Assembly (NCBI GenBank): GCA_028698765.1
Contig: JAQVVW010000062.1
Span: 1 to 7,435 of the forward strand
DNA: 7,435 bases
Reading direction: 5' to 3'
DNA from: Methanoculleus sp.
GTDB taxonomy: Archaea; Halobacteriota; Methanomicrobia; Methanomicrobiales; Methanoculleaceae
The notes under the pieces were generated by a model. That model worked only from the letters and a program-made list of their open reading frames with translations. It had not been told where the DNA came from and made no database searches. Shown piece by piece: positions 5,951 through 7,435 of the stretch (positions are counted from its first letter, which is position 1; each line of letters opens with the position of its first letter). A program made the position numbers and the translations under genes.

Positions 5951-6023
5951 GCCGCCATAACTCAGTTGGTAGAGTGGCTGGCTGTTAACCAGCATGTCAC
6001 AGGTTCGAGTCCTGTTGGCGGCG
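5951..6023 (+). tRNA. tRNA-Asn (anticodon GTT)
   Basis: The 73 bases fold as a complete cloverleaf. The acceptor GCCGCCA pairs with TGGCGGC and the discriminator is G at 6023. The D-stem is ACTC/GAGT with loop AGTTGGTA. The anticodon stem is GCTGG/CCAGC with loop CTGTTAA, anticodon GTT (5984-5986). The variable loop is ATGTC, and the T-stem ACAGG/CCTGT encloses loop TTCGAGT. The 3' CCA is not encoded, as is common in methanogens, and there is no intron. The D-stem begins with an A-T pair where G-C is usual, a compensated change. It reads asparagine codons AAC and AAT. Confidence 0.97.
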
Positions 6024-6036
6024 CTCCGTTACTCTC

Positions 6037-6051
6037 TTGCTATTTTCTCTG
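6037..6051 (+). terminator. Pyrimidine/T-rich stretch after tRNA-Asn
   Basis: The sequence ttgctattttctctg starts 14 bases past the tRNA end. Archaeal RNA polymerase stops at T-rich non-template tracts, so this is a plausible tRNA terminator, although the longest run is only four Ts. Confidence 0.35.
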
Positions 6052-6097
6052 GTTGGTAGAGATGCTGGCTATTAACCAGCATGTCACAGGGTCTGGT
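6052..6097 (+). pseudogene. Truncated copy of tRNA-Asn interior
   Basis: This stretch repeats 5965-6010 of tRNA-Asn at an offset of 87 bases, with 40 of 46 bases identical, including an exact 19-base block TTAACCAGCATGTCACAGG. It spans the D-loop through the T-loop. The anticodon stem is intact, but the loop reads CTATTAA (anticodon position ATT instead of GTT). There is no acceptor stem, and the 3' side of the T-stem is lost, so it cannot be a working tRNA. Upstream, TCTCT can still pair with AGAGA as a D-stem. It may be the remnant of a tandem tRNA duplication or of an integration event at the tRNA. Confidence 0.85.
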
Positions 6098-6317
6098 AAC
6101 AGCGTACCAATTTTCTGGTAAATCAGCAGTCCTTTGAATCCCCGTCTCTATCCGCGAAGACGCTGAGGGATATACCGCACGGGGCATACTGTCCTTCTCC
6201 ATGCGTCGGACTACGTGCTGTAAAACCGTGCGCCACCAGTACTGAAATCCCCAGTCATTCTACGGCTAACGCTGCTCCAGCCCCCGTTCCATGGCAGGGT
6301 GGCCTCCCACCAGAGGA
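6098..6317. other. Intergenic stretch without a supported gene
   Basis: Short reading frames here are shadows or lack start signals, and base composition is mixed. The octamer tctggtaa occurs at about 6092 and 6114. I see no further RNA gene or repeat. Confidence 0.5.
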
Positions 6318-6500
6318 TTACCTGTACCAGGGCGATCGACCTGAGATCAGGACTCTCTCCGGCCGGGGCCCATCTTTGGCGTCCTGCTTCGCCGCCGCTT
6401 CCAGGCACTCAACGCTGCAGTACGGCACGCTTCCGCCTGCGACCCGCTCTTTCAGCAAGAACTCCCGCCCGCAGTATCCACAGTAAGTTGATTGTTGCAT
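6318..6500 (-). CDS. Small TRASH/YHS-like zinc-finger protein
   Basis: The 60-aa product has four cysteines in a zinc-binding arrangement: C7-x2-C10, then C28-x3-C32 in PYCSVEC. The distance C7-x20-C28-x3-C32 fits the treble-clef TRASH/MYM/YHS type, known from archaeal metal-sensing and small metal-binding proteins. The remainder (33-60) is charged and probably flexible, with no membrane segment. The ATG at 6500 has an excellent AGGTGAG Shine-Dalgarno 5 bases upstream, and AT-rich promoter boxes lie just before that, which strongly supports this frame over the overlapping ones. It stands alone, transcribed against its neighbours. Metal sensing, metal storage or protein binding are possible; none is shown. 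Confidence 0.75.
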   Translation of the reverse strand: MQQSTYCGYCGREFLLKERVAGGSVPYCSVECLEAAAKQDAKDGPRPERVLISGRSPWYR

Positions 6501-6504
6501 CCGG

Positions 6505-6545
6505 TCTCACCTGATGGTGGGGATGATATATAGGGGGATAAATCT
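6505..6545 (-). promoter_or_regulatory. Promoter and Shine-Dalgarno of the zinc-finger gene
   Basis: Read on the minus strand: an AT box GATTTATC (6537-6544), a second box TATATAT (6526-6532), then AGGTGAGA (6505-6512) five bases before the ATG. The box at 6537-6544 gives a start site that keeps the Shine-Dalgarno in the mRNA. The TATATAT box, at usual spacing, would start transcription at or after it. Confidence 0.5.
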
Positions 6546-6752
6546 TTCCTCAGGTTCCCGAAGACTGCCATCCGGCGATGGATTGGACTTGAGCGTGGCG
6601 ACCGTCTCCTGCCGGGTTCATGCGCCTCCGGTCCGATGAGATGATACCCCGAGAACGCAGACGACACCGGCGGTGGAGTCCGGAGGACGATCCCGAAAGG
6701 AAACGTTCGTAATCCCTGGAGTCGAGCTCCATGCATTGATGGGGCGATCGGG
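6546..6752. other. Intergenic stretch without a supported gene
   Basis: Both strands carry only frames lacking initiation signals or recognisable domains. A small inverted repeat TGGAG-tcgag-CTCCA sits at 6717-6731, just before the next small ORF. The plus-strand frame of that ORF is open back to 6645 but has no start codon upstream of 6753. Confidence 0.4.
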
Positions 6753-6899
6753 ATGCCGAGGCTGATACTGATCGATACGGCGACAGGAACGCGGGTCCGC
6801 CACCGTATCAGAAGCTGGAAACAGGCTTTGAAGCAGCAGGAGTGGTACGAGACGAAACTCGGGCGGCGGGTACGGATCGAGAAGGTCTTCGACAGGTAG
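6753..6899 (+). CDS. Basic small protein, 48 aa, hypothetical
   Basis: An ATG at 6753 opens 48 codons to a TAG at 6897-6899. The product begins with a hydrophobic strand (MPRLILIDTATG), followed by a strongly basic, helix-prone region (RVRHRIRSWKQALKQQEWYE) and a basic end (KLGRRVRIEKVFDR). It has no cysteines or membrane span. Third codon positions are mostly G or C, as in real genes of this window, which argues for coding. No Shine-Dalgarno is evident. The charge suggests nucleic-acid or ribosome contact, but this is speculative, and it may instead be a remnant of a longer gene, since the frame is open further upstream. Confidence 0.45.
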   Translation: MPRLILIDTATGTRVRHRIRSWKQALKQQEWYETKLGRRVRIEKVFDR

Positions 6900-6954
6900 C
6901 GCCGCTCCGGGCGCCGGGAAAGAATGATAGTCCCGCCGGGCGTACCTGACATTC

Positions 6955-7362
6955 ATGCACGGCGATGCGGCGGAACCGGTCTCGCTCAGGGACGCTATGG
7001 CAGCGGCGGAGGTCTCCCGCCGGGAGAAGAAGAAGAACCCGGCATTTGCGGCAGGGCTTTCGCTCCTCTTCAACGGCCTCGGCCAGGCTTACAACGGACA
7101 GTTCGCACGGGGCATCCTGGTGCTGCTCGGAAGCCTCCTCGGTCTCTTCATTCTGATCGTTCCGGGCGTGGCGATCTGGGCCTGGGGCGTCTACGATGCC
7201 TACCGGACGGCGAAAGGAATGAACGAGGGCCTCGTCCCCTACCGGGAGACGAGCCCGCTCGCGATCGTCGGGTTCGTGGTCGTCTGGGCGGTGACGATCT
7301 TCCTGCTCTCGGCGGCGTCGGCGATGCTGCTCGTCGCGATGGGGATGCAGGGGATGCTGTAA
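6955..7362 (+). CDS. TM2-like small membrane protein
   Basis: The 135-aa product starts with a charged cytoplasmic segment (1-28, ending RREKKKN). Then comes FAAGLSLLFNGLGQAYNGQ at 31-49, which matches the GLGQ-x-YNGQ pattern of TM2-type proteins. Hydrophobic segments run at about 53-78 (GILVLLGSLLGLFILIVPGV core) and 101-129. GVYDAYRTAKGMN at 78-90 is another hallmark of this archaeal group (loop after the helix pair). The function of the family is unknown. The start at 6955 is provisional: an AT-rich box (aatgatagt, about 6923-6931) lies about 28 bases upstream, suggesting a leaderless mRNA, but ATG at 6997 with AGGGA upstream would also keep the membrane core. No operon partner is visible; the gene stands alone after the small basic ORF. 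Confidence 0.82.
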   Translation: MHGDAAEPVSLRDAMAAAEVSRREKKKNPAFAAGLSLLFNGLGQAYNGQFARGILVLLGSLLGLFILIVPGVAIWAWGVYDAYRTAKGMNEGLVPYRETSPLAIVGFVVVWAVTIFLLSAASAMLLVAMGMQGML

Positions 7363-7382
7363 TGAGGCCCTGCATGCAACAT

Positions 7383-7396
7383 TCTCAGCAATGAGA
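7383..7396. repeat. Small GNRA-like hairpin after the TM2-like gene
   Basis: TCTCA-GCAA-TGAGA forms a perfect five-base stem with a GCAA tetraloop, 20 bases past the stop. It may protect or end the mRNA; no T-run follows. The remaining bases to the window end show no start codon with a ribosome binding site. Confidence 0.25.
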
Positions 7397-7435
7397 TGAA
7401 AGGATAAGGAGATCGCCGACCCCGCACTGCTCGCC

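Noticed and set aside
6052..6097. A second functional tRNA reading the Asn codon AAT
   Set aside because: There is no acceptor stem and the T-stem is broken, so no cloverleaf can form.
5951..6097. Classic att-site pair from a tyrosine integrase
   Set aside because: The repeat omits the tRNA 3' end, only 87 bases separate the copies, and no integrase gene is present; kept only as a possible scar.
6618..7073. 151-codon minus-strand frame overlapping the 48-aa ORF and the start of the TM2-like gene
   Set aside because: Proline/serine/arginine-rich, no domain, and it overlaps better-supported plus-strand coding.
1..7435. CRISPR array, insertion sequence or rRNA
   Set aside because: No regularly spaced repeats, no transposase-like frame with terminal repeats, and no recognisable rRNA segment were found.

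Overview
The window looks like chromosomal DNA of a high-GC methanogenic archaeon, most plausibly of the Methanomicrobiales (Methanoculleus-like). This is an inference from several signs. The methionine aminopeptidase is of the type II (archaeal/eukaryotic) class. The tRNA gene does not encode its CCA end. Start regions carry TATA-like boxes at leaderless or near-leaderless spacing, or archaeal GGTGAG-type ribosome binding sites. Codons are GC-rich, but the proteins lack the extreme acidity of haloarchaea. No species can be proven from the sequence alone.

Left part (1-1220, plus strand): the 3' end of an unrecognised gene, then a 58-codon small ORF whose start overlaps that gene's stop (TGATG), then a 201-aa secreted lipoprotein of unknown function. 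From about 220 to 980 the DNA is visibly more AT-rich than the rest, which suggests transferred or fast-evolving accessory DNA. A non-coding convergent gap follows, holding a hairpin and a 12-codon remnant-like ORF behind a strong Shine-Dalgarno sequence.

Centre (1221-5289, minus strand): a compact four-gene cluster read right to left: Xaa-Pro-type M24 peptidase, type II methionine aminopeptidase, AAA+ ATPase, and a PhnP-like metallo-beta-lactamase-fold hydrolase. The junctions are a 4-bp ATGA overlap, about 28 bp and 1 bp, so one transcript is likely. Two peptidases acting at protein N termini or X-Pro bonds beside an AAA+ machine suggest a protein-maturation or turnover unit. The hydrolase's link to it is unknown.

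Right part (5290-7435): a 60-bp divergent promoter region with one near-palindromic TATA-like element placed to serve both directions. It is followed on the plus strand by a two-helix membrane protein and a winged-helix regulator, then tRNA-Asn(GTT). A truncated 46-bp copy of the tRNA interior lies 87 bp downstream. Beyond it are a small minus-strand zinc-finger protein with its own promoter and Shine-Dalgarno sequence, a 48-codon basic small ORF, and a 135-aa TM2-like membrane protein. No mobile-element gene, CRISPR array or rRNA is visible.
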